From: Alistipes sp.
GTDB lineage: Bacteria > Bacteroidota > Bacteroidia > Bacteroidales > Rikenellaceae
Direction: 5' to 3'
Length of the DNA stretch: 64,000 bases
Assembly (NCBI GenBank): GCA_017410165.1
Contig: JAFQRH010000019.1
Span: 1 to 64,000, forward strand
Below are positions 9,116 through 18,261 of the stretch, in pieces. The notes under the pieces were generated by a model. The model saw only the letters and a program-made list of their open reading frames with translations. It did no database searches and was not told the origin of the DNA. Within the stretch, counting starts at the first letter, position 1. Every line of letters starts with the position of its first letter. A program made the translations under genes and the position numbers.

Positions 9116-10261
9116 TTATTCGAGTTGTCGGTAGTAGTAGAGTGAATCGGTCGGGGCTTCGCTGTGCAGAATCTTTACGATGTCGGAGAGTACCACATCC
9201 GGACGAACTGCACCCGACTCCCAAAAGTCGCTGCCCCCTGTTGCGGAGGTGCGGCGATTGTTGTTGTACGTGCGACCAAAACGTACGGCATCGACCTCGG
9301 CAAAGCGTGGTGCTACGGCGCGTAACTCGTCGAGCGACGTCACCTGTCCGACGTTGAGCCAGAAATCGGCCTTCGATGCGAGCAGAAGTGCCTCTTCGGT
9401 TGCAATCGGCACGGAGGATGGCGTTTCGTTCTGCGGATAGATGTACTCGCCACCGGCATCCTCTATGAGGCGCACGGCGTAACTATGCTTCGAGGGCATA
9501 AACCACGTGTCGCGGTAGGGGAGGTTGAGCATCACGCGCGGCTTGTATGCCGAGCAGTATTTGCGGTCGCGGATGGCGGTGTAGCGTTGTTCGATGGCTG
9601 CAAACTCGGCAATGGCCCGCTCCTCGCAACCGCATAAGTAGCCGAGTGCGACCATCCACTCCGCCTTGCCAAGCGGCTCGTTTTCGACATAGTCCCCTAT
9701 ATATAAATAAGGTATGCCGAGTTCGCGCAACTTTGCGGTCGTGGCGGCATCCTCGCCATATAGTCCGTAGAGCAGTACGATGTCGGTCCTGCGGGCGGCG
9801 ATTTGCTCGAAGTTCATATTCGAGTCGTAGCCGATTTCGCCCACCCGATTCTCTGCCGCAGCGCGACGAATACTCTCGTTGGTTATAAATTTCAAGCCCG
9901 AGACTCCGACCACGCGCTCCACGCACCCGATAGCATCGAGCATCGCCACGAAACTCGACGATAGCACTGCAATACGACGCACGGGCTCTGCCACCACAAC
10001 GCCGTCGAAGTTCGTCGGCTGTGGCGTACCCTCATCGCACAGATAGAGCAACTGCTCGAAGTGCGTATCGCTTTGGTATGGATTTGTGATGCGGATTATC
10101 GTGCCTCCGCCGAGCGTGTCGGCAAGAATCGTGAAACCTTTGGCATAGCGTGGCTCGTAGCAGACGTGCGTGCCGTCGAGCGATGCGAGGCGTTTGCCGC
10201 CACAGCCCACGGTGAGTAGTGTCACAATGACGACGAGTGCTATTTTTTGTAACGCGTTCAT
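9116..10261 (-). CDS. Periplasmic-binding lipoprotein, FecB/BtuF type
   Basis: A 381-aa substrate-binding protein with a lipoprotein signal peptide (LLTVGCGG, lipobox Cys near residue 20). The body fits the two-lobed class III binding fold: an N-lobe with RRIAVLSSSFVAML and a middle GVSGLKF, and a C-lobe with KPRVMLNLPYRDTW. Conserved Glu residues that would contact the permease (for example in VGEIGYD) are present. The ATG at 10261 is preferred over a TTG two codons earlier. It is followed by the permease after 8 bp. The ligand is likely a metal chelate, haem or cobalamin; sequence alone does not decide. No TonB receptor is nearby. Confidence 0.88.
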   Translation of the reverse strand: MNALQKIALVVIVTLLTVGCGGKRLASLDGTHVCYEPRYAKGFTILADTLGGGTIIRITNPYQSDTHFEQLLYLCDEGTPQPTNFDGVVVAEPVRRIAVLSSSFVAMLDAIGCVERVVGVSGLKFITNESIRRAAAENRVGEIGYDSNMNFEQIAARRTDIVLLYGLYGEDAATTAKLRELGIPYLYIGDYVENEPLGKAEWMVALGYLCGCEERAIAEFAAIEQRYTAIRDRKYCSAYKPRVMLNLPYRDTWFMPSKHSYAVRLIEDAGGEYIYPQNETPSSVPIATEEALLLASKADFWLNVGQVTSLDELRAVAPRFAEVDAVRFGRTYNNNRRTSATGGSDFWESGAVRPDVVLSDIVKILHSEAPTDSLYYYRQLE

Positions 10262-10273
10262 CCTCAACGTAAT

Positions 10274-11917
10274 TTATTTACCAAGCAGATTGCGTGCCTG
10301 CGTCAGTGCCGCCTCGGTCACGGTGCTGCCCGAGAGCATCTTTGCAATCTCGATGATGCGCTCCTCCGTAGAGAGCGATCGCAAGTGGGTTGCCCCCTGC
10401 TCCTTATATACAAGCAGATGGGTGTTGCCTTTGGCCGCCACTTGTGGCAGATGGGTGATGTCGATGACCTGCATCTGCTCGGAGAGCGTGTTTATGATGT
10501 CGCCGACAGCATCGGCAACTCTGCCCGATACGCCGGTGTCGATTTCGTCAAATACGATGGTTGGCAACGAAAGACGTCGCGCAAGAATTGCCTTCAAGGC
10601 GAGCATCACGCGCGAAAGCTCACCACCCGAAGCGATGCGCTCGATTGGGCGTGGCTCGATTTGGGTATTTGCGCTGAACAGGAACGCGACGCTGTCGCCA
10701 CCCGTTGCACCGAGCGGTACCTCCGAGATGGCGGTGTGGAATGCGGCCCCCTCCATACCAACCTTGCGCAGCGTGCCGACAACCTCGGCATCAATATGCG
10801 GTGCGGCCTCCGCTCGGGCTTTATGGAGTGCGTCGGCCAATGTGCGAGCCCGTTTTTCACACTCTGCCACCTCCTTTCGGAGCGATTCTACTTGCTCGTC
10901 GCCGTGCTCGATAGCATCGAGTTCAGCCGAGTAGCGGTCGCGCAAAGAGATGAGTGCCGATACATCCGCCACGCGATGTTTCACGCAGAGGGCGTATAGC
11001 AAATCGAGGCGCAGGGTTATCTGTTCCGTACGGTCGGGGTCGGCGTTGCTTCGCTCGGCATCCTCCTCGACTGTCGAGTTGATATCTTTGAGTTCGATGC
11101 CGACCGAGTGCAGACGCTCTGCCAACTCGCCGGCGGAAGGGTAGTACGAAGAGATGTGTCGCAGTGCATTTTCCGACTCTTTGAGTTGCGAGAGGATGCC
11201 GTTCTGCTCCTCGTCGAGCGCGGAGTGGAGTTGCAGCAGGGTGGCACGAATCGAGTCGGCGTTTTCGAGCAGTCGCAACTCGCTCTCCAATGCCTCGGTC
11301 TCGCCTACGCGGAGTGATGCGGCGCGCAACTCTTCGACCTGATGGCGCAACCAATCCTCGTCGTCGTGCGATGCCGACTGTTTGGCGATGGCCTCCTCCA
11401 ACGCTCTGCGTGCTTTGCCCAGCGCGGCGAATGCCGTACGATACTCGGCTCTTTGTGCCGTGCATCCTGCGATGGTGTCGAGTGCCTCGATGCGGAACTG
11501 CTCCGAGGTGAGTATCAAGTTGCGATTCTGCGAATGGATGTCAATCAGATACTCGCCGATTGTTTTGAGCGTGGCCACCTGAACGGGCGAGTCGTTCACA
11601 AATGCGCGACTCTTGCCGCTTGGCATCACTACGCGACGAATCACCGTCTGCGGCTCGTAGTCCAAATCCTGCTCGTCGAATATCGGCTCCAACCCCAGAC
11701 CGTCGAGTGCAAAGGTACCCTCGACCACGCAGTTACGCGAGCGGTCTTTGATTGCCGATTCGGCATCTGCCTTTGCACCGAGCAACAGCGAGAGCGCACC
11801 CATCAGAATCGACTTGCCGGCACCCGTTTCGCCGGTAATGATATTCAGATGGCTGTCGAATCGAACGTCAAGACGGTCGATGAGCGCGTAGTTTTCAACG
11901 GTCAGGCAGACGAGCAT
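10274..11917 (-). CDS. recN: DNA repair ATPase RecN
   Basis: A 547-aa SMC-like protein for double-strand break repair. Walker A is ITGETGAGKSIL at about residue 29. Long coiled-coil arms lie between residues 150 and 370, and the C-terminal half has the signature LSRVMLALK and Walker B TIVFDEIDTGVSG. Length and layout are typical. It follows coaBC by 9 bp, the order bamD-omega-coaBC-recN being common in Bacteroidota. RecN is often SOS-controlled elsewhere; no LexA-type box is seen here and the gene seems to use the operon promoter. Confidence 0.96.
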   Translation of the reverse strand: MLVCLTVENYALIDRLDVRFDSHLNIITGETGAGKSILMGALSLLLGAKADAESAIKDRSRNCVVEGTFALDGLGLEPIFDEQDLDYEPQTVIRRVVMPSGKSRAFVNDSPVQVATLKTIGEYLIDIHSQNRNLILTSEQFRIEALDTIAGCTAQRAEYRTAFAALGKARRALEEAIAKQSASHDDEDWLRHQVEELRAASLRVGETEALESELRLLENADSIRATLLQLHSALDEEQNGILSQLKESENALRHISSYYPSAGELAERLHSVGIELKDINSTVEEDAERSNADPDRTEQITLRLDLLYALCVKHRVADVSALISLRDRYSAELDAIEHGDEQVESLRKEVAECEKRARTLADALHKARAEAAPHIDAEVVGTLRKVGMEGAAFHTAISEVPLGATGGDSVAFLFSANTQIEPRPIERIASGGELSRVMLALKAILARRLSLPTIVFDEIDTGVSGRVADAVGDIINTLSEQMQVIDITHLPQVAAKGNTHLLVYKEQGATHLRSLSTEERIIEIAKMLSGSTVTEAALTQARNLLGK

Positions 11918-11926
11918 ATCTTGGTT

Positions 11927-13138
11927 TTACTTGGTGTTGCGTTGTGCGAAAATTCGTTCGATGCGGTCGGCGATGCGCTCCGCCACCTCGCTCTTCGGCA
12001 TCAGTGGCAGCGACTCGTGTCGCTCGGCATCGATGAATGTAACTTTGTTGGTATCCACGCCGAAGCCAGCACCCTCGTCGAGCAACGAGTTGAGGACGAT
12101 GAAGTCGAAACCCTTGCGACGGAGTTTGCTCTCGGCACTCTCTACGCCCTCGTCGCTTTCGAGTGCGAAGCCGACCATAATGCGGTCACCCTTCTCGGCA
12201 CCCAGCGCAGCGGCGATATCCTTCGTGCGACGCAGACGGATGCACATATCGTCGTCCGACTTCTTAATCTTGTGGTCGGCAACCGTCTCGGGCGTGTAGT
12301 CGGCAACGGCAGCGCACATCACGGCTCCGTCGGCCGATGCGAAGTGGCGCACCGCCTCGGTGTACATCTGCTCGGCCGTGAGGACATCCACACGCTCGAC
12401 ACCGTGTGGTGTTGCGAGCGAGGTGCGTCCGCTGACGAGTGTGACTTGTGCGCCTCGCGCAGCCAGTGTGGCGGCAATAGCGTAGCCCATTCGTCCTGTC
12501 GAGTGGTTGGTGATGTATCGTACGGGGTCAATCGGCTCGATTGTAGCACCTGCGGTGACTACAAATCGGCGACCGGCGAGATTACTCTTTTTTTTTTCGG
12601 AGAGAAGCTCCTCGACCACCTTCACAATCTGCTCCGGCTCTGCCATACGTCCCTTGCCGCAGAGGCCGCTTGCCAATTCGCCCTCCGGCGAGTCGATAAT
12701 CTCGACACCGTGACGGCGCAGCGTAGCGAGGTTCTCTTGTGTTGTGACGTGGGCAAACATATCGCAATCCATAGCCGGTGCGACAACCGTCTTGCAACGT
12801 GCCGAAAGGTAGGTGGTGAGCAATAGGTTGTCGGCCAAGCCGTGAGCCATCTTTGCGATGGTGTTGGCGGTTGCCGGTGCGATGAGCAGACAGTCGGCCC
12901 ACTCGCCGAGCGAGATGTGCGAATTCCACTCGCCGTTTTCTGGATTGAAAAATTCGACGAGTATCGGGTGCTTCGAGAGCGTTGCCATCGTCAGTGGCGT
13001 GATGAACTCTTTGGCGGTGGCACTCATAACGACCTTCACGTCAGCACCTGCCACGCGCAAAAGACGACAAAGCATAGCCGCTTTATAAGCCGCTATGCTG
13101 CCGGTTACTCCCAATAGTATATGCTTTCCTTGCAGCAT
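11927..13138 (-). CDS. coaBC: Bifunctional phosphopantothenoylcysteine decarboxylase / phosphopantothenate-cysteine ligase
   Basis: A 403-aa fusion for two steps of coenzyme A synthesis. The N-terminal flavoprotein CoaC part has the catalytic His in NSHISL (about residue 73) and the active-site Cys in GLCGKGRM. The usual PxMNxxM motif reads PAMDCDM, with Asp for Asn, which should be compared with relatives before any meaning is given. The C-terminal CoaB ligase starts near residue 190 with VVTAGATIEPIDPVRYI and contains the dimer loop NHSTGRMG. It sits inside the bamD-recN operon. Confidence 0.96.
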   Translation of the reverse strand: MLQGKHILLGVTGSIAAYKAAMLCRLLRVAGADVKVVMSATAKEFITPLTMATLSKHPILVEFFNPENGEWNSHISLGEWADCLLIAPATANTIAKMAHGLADNLLLTTYLSARCKTVVAPAMDCDMFAHVTTQENLATLRRHGVEIIDSPEGELASGLCGKGRMAEPEQIVKVVEELLSEKKKSNLAGRRFVVTAGATIEPIDPVRYITNHSTGRMGYAIAATLAARGAQVTLVSGRTSLATPHGVERVDVLTAEQMYTEAVRHFASADGAVMCAAVADYTPETVADHKIKKSDDDMCIRLRRTKDIAAALGAEKGDRIMVGFALESDEGVESAESKLRRKGFDFIVLNSLLDEGAGFGVDTNKVTFIDAERHESLPLMPKSEVAERIADRIERIFAQRNTK

Positions 13139-13164
13139 ATTGTCGGAATTGTGGGGGAGTAAAA

Positions 13165-13485
13165 TTATTTGTTCTCGCCGTCGCGATAGTACACCTCATC
13201 GTCGAGGAACTCCTCGGTTGCGATGATGGTTGGCTTCGGCAGACGCTCGTAGTAGCGCGAAATCTCGATTTGCTCGCGGTTCTCGAATGTCTCCTCCATC
13301 GTGTCGGTAGCCGACGTAGCGAAATCGGCGAGTTTGCGATTCAACTCGGTTTTCAGTTCGGCCGAAATCTGGTTTGCGCGACGAGCAATGACGTTGATGC
13401 TCTTGTACACGTTGCCCGTTTCGTGGTCGAAATCGACGAGTTTGCGAGTTACCGTGTTGTTCGGAATGTTCTTCTTGATCTCCAT
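13165..13485 (-). CDS. Rpb6/omega-like RNA polymerase subunit
   Basis: A 106-aa protein starting MEIKKNIPNNTVTRKL. The core VYKSINVIARRANQISAELKTELNRKL fits the Rpb6/omega helix that clamps the beta' subunit; the C-terminal part is acidic and phylum-specific. This form is common in Bacteroidota next to bamD and coaBC. The start is placed one base after the bamD stop; upstream codons in the same frame lie inside bamD. It would assist assembly and stability of RNA polymerase. Confidence 0.85.
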   Translation of the reverse strand: MEIKKNIPNNTVTRKLVDFDHETGNVYKSINVIARRANQISAELKTELNRKLADFATSATDTMEETFENREQIEISRYYERLPKPTIIATEEFLDDEVYYRDGENK

Positions 13486-13486
13486 C

Positions 13487-14305
13487 TTATTGTTGTTTTT
13501 CTGTGTTATTTTTGTCAATGTAATTCTTTGCCTCTTTGACGTAACGCTCAATCTCCTTTACGTGTTTCGATTCGGGATACTCCTCGATGAACGAGTAGTA
13601 GGAGTCGAGCATCGACAGATAGCGGTCGGCCTGCTTTTCGACTACCGAATTGTGTGCCAAACGGTACTTCGATACCACGAGCAGATACATAATGTCCTCG
13701 CGGTGGGCCGAGTTGCCATACTCTTTGAGCGCATTGCGGAAGGCAACGATTGCCGACTTGTACTTCTGTGTCTTGAAGTAGGTGTAGGCATTCAGGTATG
13801 TCTTCTCGTGCAGACGCAGCGTGAGCTCCTCGATAATATCTCGGAAGGCATCGACGCGGGTCGATTGCGGATAACGCTCGATGAACTCGCTGGCGGCGAC
13901 GATTGCCTGCGCCGTGAGGGTCTGGTCGCGGGTAGGGCCCGGAGCCAGATAGTATTGACAGAGGGCATACATACCCTCGGCATCCTCGATGAATACGCTT
14001 CGGCCGAAACGACGACGGAACTCGTCAAAGCCGGTCGATGCGTCGTGATAATCGCGGTGCTTGAATTTGCTGCGGGCGGAGAAGAACGCAATCGAATCCT
14101 CGCGCTCCGAGCCGATGTAGTAACCCAAGCAGGCGTCGAACAGATTGGCTGCACGGCTCCACTTCTCGGCCGAATAGAGGCGCATCGCGGTTTTATACAT
14201 CAACTCCGGATCGCCACTCTTGGCAATCTGTCCAAGTCCCGAACAGGAGAATAACATCGTAGTCGCACCGGCGACAATCGTAATCCAAATTAAAAATCGT
14301 TTCAT
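13487..14305 (-). CDS. bamD: Outer-membrane assembly lipoprotein BamD
   Basis: A 272-aa lipoprotein of the BAM complex on the periplasmic face of the outer membrane. The signal peptide MKRFLIWITIVAGATTMLFSC has its lipobox Cys at residue 21. TPR-like helices with alternating Tyr and Ala follow (YKTAMRLYSAEKWSRAANLF; YFKTQKYKSAIVAFRN; YYSFIEEYPESKHVKE). Family length and repeat number are as expected. It is the first gene of the seven-gene minus-strand operon; a strong promoter match lies 33 bp upstream of the start codon. Confidence 0.94.
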   Translation of the reverse strand: MKRFLIWITIVAGATTMLFSCSGLGQIAKSGDPELMYKTAMRLYSAEKWSRAANLFDACLGYYIGSEREDSIAFFSARSKFKHRDYHDASTGFDEFRRRFGRSVFIEDAEGMYALCQYYLAPGPTRDQTLTAQAIVAASEFIERYPQSTRVDAFRDIIEELTLRLHEKTYLNAYTYFKTQKYKSAIVAFRNALKEYGNSAHREDIMYLLVVSKYRLAHNSVVEKQADRYLSMLDSYYSFIEEYPESKHVKEIERYVKEAKNYIDKNNTEKQQ

Positions 14306-14337
14306 CGCAAATTGTTTTCTCGCGGTGTATAATCGTG

Positions 14338-14369
14338 CAAAATTACAAAACATTTAACGAATTTGCAAA
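14338..14369 (-). promoter_or_regulatory. Promoter of the bamD operon
   Basis: On the minus strand TTTG (14366-14369) is followed after exactly 20 bp by TAATTTTG (14338-14345), an ideal Bacteroidota -33/-7 pair. Transcription should begin near 14331, giving a leader of about 26 nt for bamD. Confidence 0.75.
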
Positions 14370-14557
14370 ATCTTTATTGCGAGAAGGGTGTAATAATTCG
14401 CAAATCGGCTTTTTGCCCGTTCGGTAGCACTCGGTTTGGCATTCTCGCTCACGCGTTTATGCCCTCCCTTGCGACAATCGTCCGTCGCACTCCGACGCCC
14501 GTTCGACACCCCTCTGCCGTCCCTCTTTGCTCCCCTCTCCGCAAGAGTTTTCGCACT

Positions 14558-15562
14558 CTATTTTTTGTTTGCCAAAAGCCACTCGGCAATCTGCACTGCG
14601 TTGAGTGCCGCGCCCTTCTTGATTTGGTCGGCAACGCACCAGAACGAGAGTCCGTACTCGTTGGTCAAATCCTTGCGGATGCGACCCACATATACCGGCT
14701 CCTTGTGAGCGATGAAGAGCGGCATCGGGTACTGCTTCTCTCCCGGGTTATCCATCACCACGACGCGCTCCGCCTGCTCGAATGCCTCGCGTGCCTCCTC
14801 GACCGAAATCGGACGCTCGGTCTCGACCCAGATGCTCTCCGAGTGGGCACGCATAACCGGCACACGTACGCAGGTCGCCGAAACGCGAATGTCCGAGTGC
14901 ATAATTTTGCGCGTCTCGTTGAACATCTTCATCTCCTCCTTCGTGTAGCCGTTATCGGTGAATTGGTCGATGTGCGGGATGACGTTGAACGCCAACTGGT
15001 AGGCGAACTTCTCGACCGTCGGTTCCTCGCCACGGGCAATCGAGGCGTGTTGTGCTTCGAGTTCGGCCATTGCCTGTGCACCAGCACCACTTGCCGATTG
15101 ATAGGTTGCCACGTGTACGCGACGAATGTGCGAGAGTCGCTCGATGGCGGCAAGGGCCACAACCATCTGGATAGTCGTGCAGTTCGGATTGGCTATGATG
15201 CGGCGTGGTGCGCAGAGCGCATCCTCGGGATTGACCTCCGGCACGACCAACGGCACATCGTCGTCCATACGGAAGCAACTCGAATTGTCGATCATCAGCG
15301 CGCCGTGCTTGGTTATCGTCTCGGCAAATTCGCGCGAAACGCTGCCACCGGCCGATACGAGTGCGATATCGACACCCTTGAAATCGTCGTTGTGTTGTAA
15401 CTCTTTTATCTCAATTTCCTCTCCTCGAAACGTGCGCGTCTGGCCGGCACTGCGAGCCGAGCCAAAGAGCAACAACTCGTCGCACGGAAAGTTATGCTCT
15501 TCGAGAATCTTCAAAAACTCCTGTCCTACGGCGCCACTTGCGCCAACTACTGCTAATTTCAT
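14558..15562 (-). CDS. asd: Aspartate-semialdehyde dehydrogenase
   Basis: Reduces aspartyl phosphate to aspartate semialdehyde with NADPH, at the branch to lysine/DAP, threonine and methionine. The 334-aa product begins with the nucleotide-binding [10 protein letters not shown], has the active-site Cys in NPNCTTIQM (about residue 128), and a QSASGAG segment. The catalytic His lies in [10 protein letters not shown]. It follows the PBP1A gene by 116 bp on the same strand; that spacer is purine-rich in the sense direction with no clear promoter, so co-transcription is likely. Confidence 0.97.
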   Translation of the reverse strand: MKLAVVGASGAVGQEFLKILEEHNFPCDELLLFGSARSAGQTRTFRGEEIEIKELQHNDDFKGVDIALVSAGGSVSREFAETITKHGALMIDNSSCFRMDDDVPLVVPEVNPEDALCAPRRIIANPNCTTIQMVVALAAIERLSHIRRVHVATYQSASGAGAQAMAELEAQHASIARGEEPTVEKFAYQLAFNVIPHIDQFTDNGYTKEEMKMFNETRKIMHSDIRVSATCVRVPVMRAHSESIWVETERPISVEEAREAFEQAERVVVMDNPGEKQYPMPLFIAHKEPVYVGRIRKDLTNEYGLSFWCVADQIKKGAALNAVQIAEWLLANKK

Positions 15563-15678
15563 ACGCTTCTATCTCTGTTTTTTGTTCGTTTCTTTTCTTC
15601 AACTGCATTTTTTTCTCACTCTTGCTGCAACCTGTTTCCTTCGCCTTTGCGGAAATCTATTTTGGGTTGCACTCGCCG

Positions 15679-18090
15679 CTACTCGAAGAACTCATCCTCG
15701 ACATACTGCGAGTAAGCGGTTGCGGCATCCTCCGACTCGTCACACACCGTCTCGGTCCACATTGGCGGACGAGCAAAGCGGTCCTCGCGGCTGATGCGGC
15801 ACTTCGGGTCGTTGTATGCACGAGTGAGGAAGTCGCCGACAATCGGCAGTGCCATCACCGAACCCTCGCCACGTCGGCGCAGGTGAATCTGCTGGTCCTC
15901 ACCTCCGACCCACGCACCGGCAACGAGTCGTGGTGTGACGCACATAAACCATCCGTCGCGGTTGTCGTTCGATGTTCCGGTCTTGCCCGCAACCTCGACA
16001 TCCTGCAAACCGAATTGCCAATTCAGACGGCCACCCGTACCGTGGTTGATGACGTTGCGCAACATCGTAATCATCGTGTAGGCGGTCTCCTTGCTGATTG
16101 CGTCCTGCGACGAGGAGGAGAACGACGAGATGAGGTTGCCCTGACGGTCCTCGATGTGGGTGACGAAGAGCGGCGAGTTATATACGCCCTCGTTTGCGAA
16201 GGTCGAGTATGCGCTGACCATCTCAAAGACGTTCGACTCGAAGGTGCCGAGGCAGAGCGCATATACAGGGTCGATAAAACTGCGAATACCCATATTGTGC
16301 AGGAAGTCGGCCACCGCCTCCGGTTGCTTTGCCTGTTTCATAATCCAAGCCGAATAGTTGTTACGCGAGAGTGCCAAACCCCATTTGAGCGGGTGCATCA
16401 CGCCGTCGTACTCGACTTTGCCCGCCTCCTTTGGCGACCACGCCGTACCTACGGCGGTCTCGATTGTCACCGGCAGATTCGGAACCATCGTGCAAGGCGA
16501 CATTCCGAGGTGGTCGATGGCGAATGTGTAGATGAATGGCTTGACGGTCGAGCCGATTTGGCGTCGTCCCTGCTTTGCCATATCGTACTTGAAGTATTGG
16601 AACGACGGACCACCGACGTACGCCTTGATGTGTCCCGTCTGCGGCTCCATTGCTACGAATGCCGCACGCATAATGCGCTTGTGGTGCAGAATCGAGTCGC
16701 GTGGCGTGAGCAACGTGTCGCGCTCGCCCTTGAACGTAAAGACCTTCATCTGGCACTTGCGCTCGAAACTTGCGTAGATGTCCTTCTCGCCAACGCCCGC
16801 CTGCTTCATATTGCGGAAGCGGTCGGAGTTGCGCATTGCACGGCGCACGATTTTCTCGACCTCCTCGGGGGTGGTGTCGTTGAAGAGCGTGCGAGTGTTG
16901 CGCACCTGCTCGTCCATTGCCGGCTGAATGACGGTCTGCAACTGCTTGTAGAGTGCCTGCTCGGCATACTCCTGCATCGAGGCGTTGATTGTCGTATAGA
17001 TTTTCAGACCATCGCGATAGATGTTGTACTCCGTGCCGTCCGCCTTGCGGTTTTTGTGACACCAGCCGTAGAGCGGATTCTCTTCGTACTCCTTCATCGC
17101 CTGCTCGAAGTCCCAATCGGTGTAGAAGCTGCGACGCTTTGGCGGTTTGGCGTTCATCACCAGACGTAACATCTCGCGGAAGTAGGTCGCTTGACCGTAG
17201 TTGTGCGAAATCGGGCGGAAGTTGAGCGTTATGGGCAGAGCCGAGAGCGAATCACACTGCTCGCGCGTAATGGCTCCCGTCTCCGATACACGTTTCAGCA
17301 CGAGGTTACGACGTGCGAGCGCGTTCTCGGGGTTGCGCACCGGCGAGTAGCGGGTCGGAGCATTCACAACGCCGACCAGAACAGCCGCCTCCTGCAAGTT
17401 CAACTCCTCGGGCGACTTGCCGAAGAAGGTCTGCGCCGCCGACTTGATGCCAAAGGCGTTCGAGCCATACTCGACCGTGTTGAGGTACATCGCCACAATC
17501 TCCTCCTTCGTATAGTTGTATTCGAGTTTGATGGCCGTAATCCACTCCTTCAACTTGGCGATGACGAGTTTTGCCATACGTACCGGCTTCGGCACGCCGC
17601 GCGAATTGTCACGCGGGAAGAGGTTTTTTGCCAACTGTTGCGTTATGGTCGAGCCACCACCCTGCGACGAGCGTCCGAGCATAATGGTCTTTACGCCCAC
17701 ACGCAGAAGCGATTGCAGGTCGATGCCCGAGTGCGAGTAGAAACGCGCATCCTCCGTAGCGATGAGTGCCGCAGCAACAGGTGGTACGGTGCGACCCGAA
17801 ACCTGCAAAAGTGCGGTCGAATCTTGCGGAAAGAGGTCGGCATACTGCACGTACGAGCGGTTCTGCACAAAGAAACTGCCGATAACCTTGCCGTTGTCGG
17901 CGTAGATTTCGGTTGCAAGATTGCTCTTCGGATTCTCCAACTCCTCGAATGACGGCATACGGCCGAATGTGCCGATGGCGGTGAGGATGAGCAGCAGTGT
18001 AAGCAGTACCAATGGCGATATGCACACAATCCACATCCAGCGGATTATTTTGCTCTGTCGGTCGGTTTTTTTATTTGTTGTCTTCTTCAT
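15679..18090 (-). CDS. Class A penicillin-binding protein (PBP1A type)
   Basis: A bifunctional peptidoglycan synthase of 803 aa anchored by one N-terminal helix (about residues 17-42). The GT51 glycosyltransferase domain has the catalytic Glu113 in ATEDARFYSH and the motif GGSTITQQLAKNLFP. The transpeptidase domain carries the catalytic serine motif STVK (GRRQIGSTVKPF), SRN, and KTGTS. An insertion of about 100 residues (RSFYTDWDFEQAMKEYEEN and onward) sits between the domains, as in other Bacteroidota. The upstream spacer has the 9-bp repeat array. Gene order with asd links wall synthesis to precursor supply. Confidence 0.95.
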   Translation of the reverse strand: MKKTTNKKTDRQSKIIRWMWIVCISPLVLLTLLLILTAIGTFGRMPSFEELENPKSNLATEIYADNGKVIGSFFVQNRSYVQYADLFPQDSTALLQVSGRTVPPVAAALIATEDARFYSHSGIDLQSLLRVGVKTIMLGRSSQGGGSTITQQLAKNLFPRDNSRGVPKPVRMAKLVIAKLKEWITAIKLEYNYTKEEIVAMYLNTVEYGSNAFGIKSAAQTFFGKSPEELNLQEAAVLVGVVNAPTRYSPVRNPENALARRNLVLKRVSETGAITREQCDSLSALPITLNFRPISHNYGQATYFREMLRLVMNAKPPKRRSFYTDWDFEQAMKEYEENPLYGWCHKNRKADGTEYNIYRDGLKIYTTINASMQEYAEQALYKQLQTVIQPAMDEQVRNTRTLFNDTTPEEVEKIVRRAMRNSDRFRNMKQAGVGEKDIYASFERKCQMKVFTFKGERDTLLTPRDSILHHKRIMRAAFVAMEPQTGHIKAYVGGPSFQYFKYDMAKQGRRQIGSTVKPFIYTFAIDHLGMSPCTMVPNLPVTIETAVGTAWSPKEAGKVEYDGVMHPLKWGLALSRNNYSAWIMKQAKQPEAVADFLHNMGIRSFIDPVYALCLGTFESNVFEMVSAYSTFANEGVYNSPLFVTHIEDRQGNLISSFSSSSQDAISKETAYTMITMLRNVINHGTGGRLNWQFGLQDVEVAGKTGTSNDNRDGWFMCVTPRLVAGAWVGGEDQQIHLRRRGEGSVMALPIVGDFLTRAYNDPKCRISREDRFARPPMWTETVCDESEDAATAYSQYVEDEFFE

Positions 18091-18161
18091 AATTATCTTG
18101 ATAATTATCTTGTTTCGTGCGTGTGTCGTTTCTCCTGCAAATATTTTTCTACAAAAATCTT

Positions 18162-18233
18162 CTTAAATTCTCTAAACTCCCTAAATTCCTTAAATTCCCT
18201 AATCTCCTTAATCTCCCTAAACTCTCTAATCTC
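18162..18233. repeat. Degenerate tandem repeat, 8 copies of a 9-bp unit
   Basis: Eight 9-mers of the form YYTAAWYTC follow each other exactly in register (for example CTTAAATTC, TCTAAACTC, CCTAATCTC). On the transcribed minus strand this is a G/A/T tract with almost no C. It is followed by a run of eight C at 18238-18245 and further CT repeats up to the stop codon of the next gene at 18262. It lies in the leader or spacer ahead of the PBP1A gene. Confidence 0.9.
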
Positions 18234-18261
18234 TCTGCCCCCCCCTCTCTCTCGAAGACCT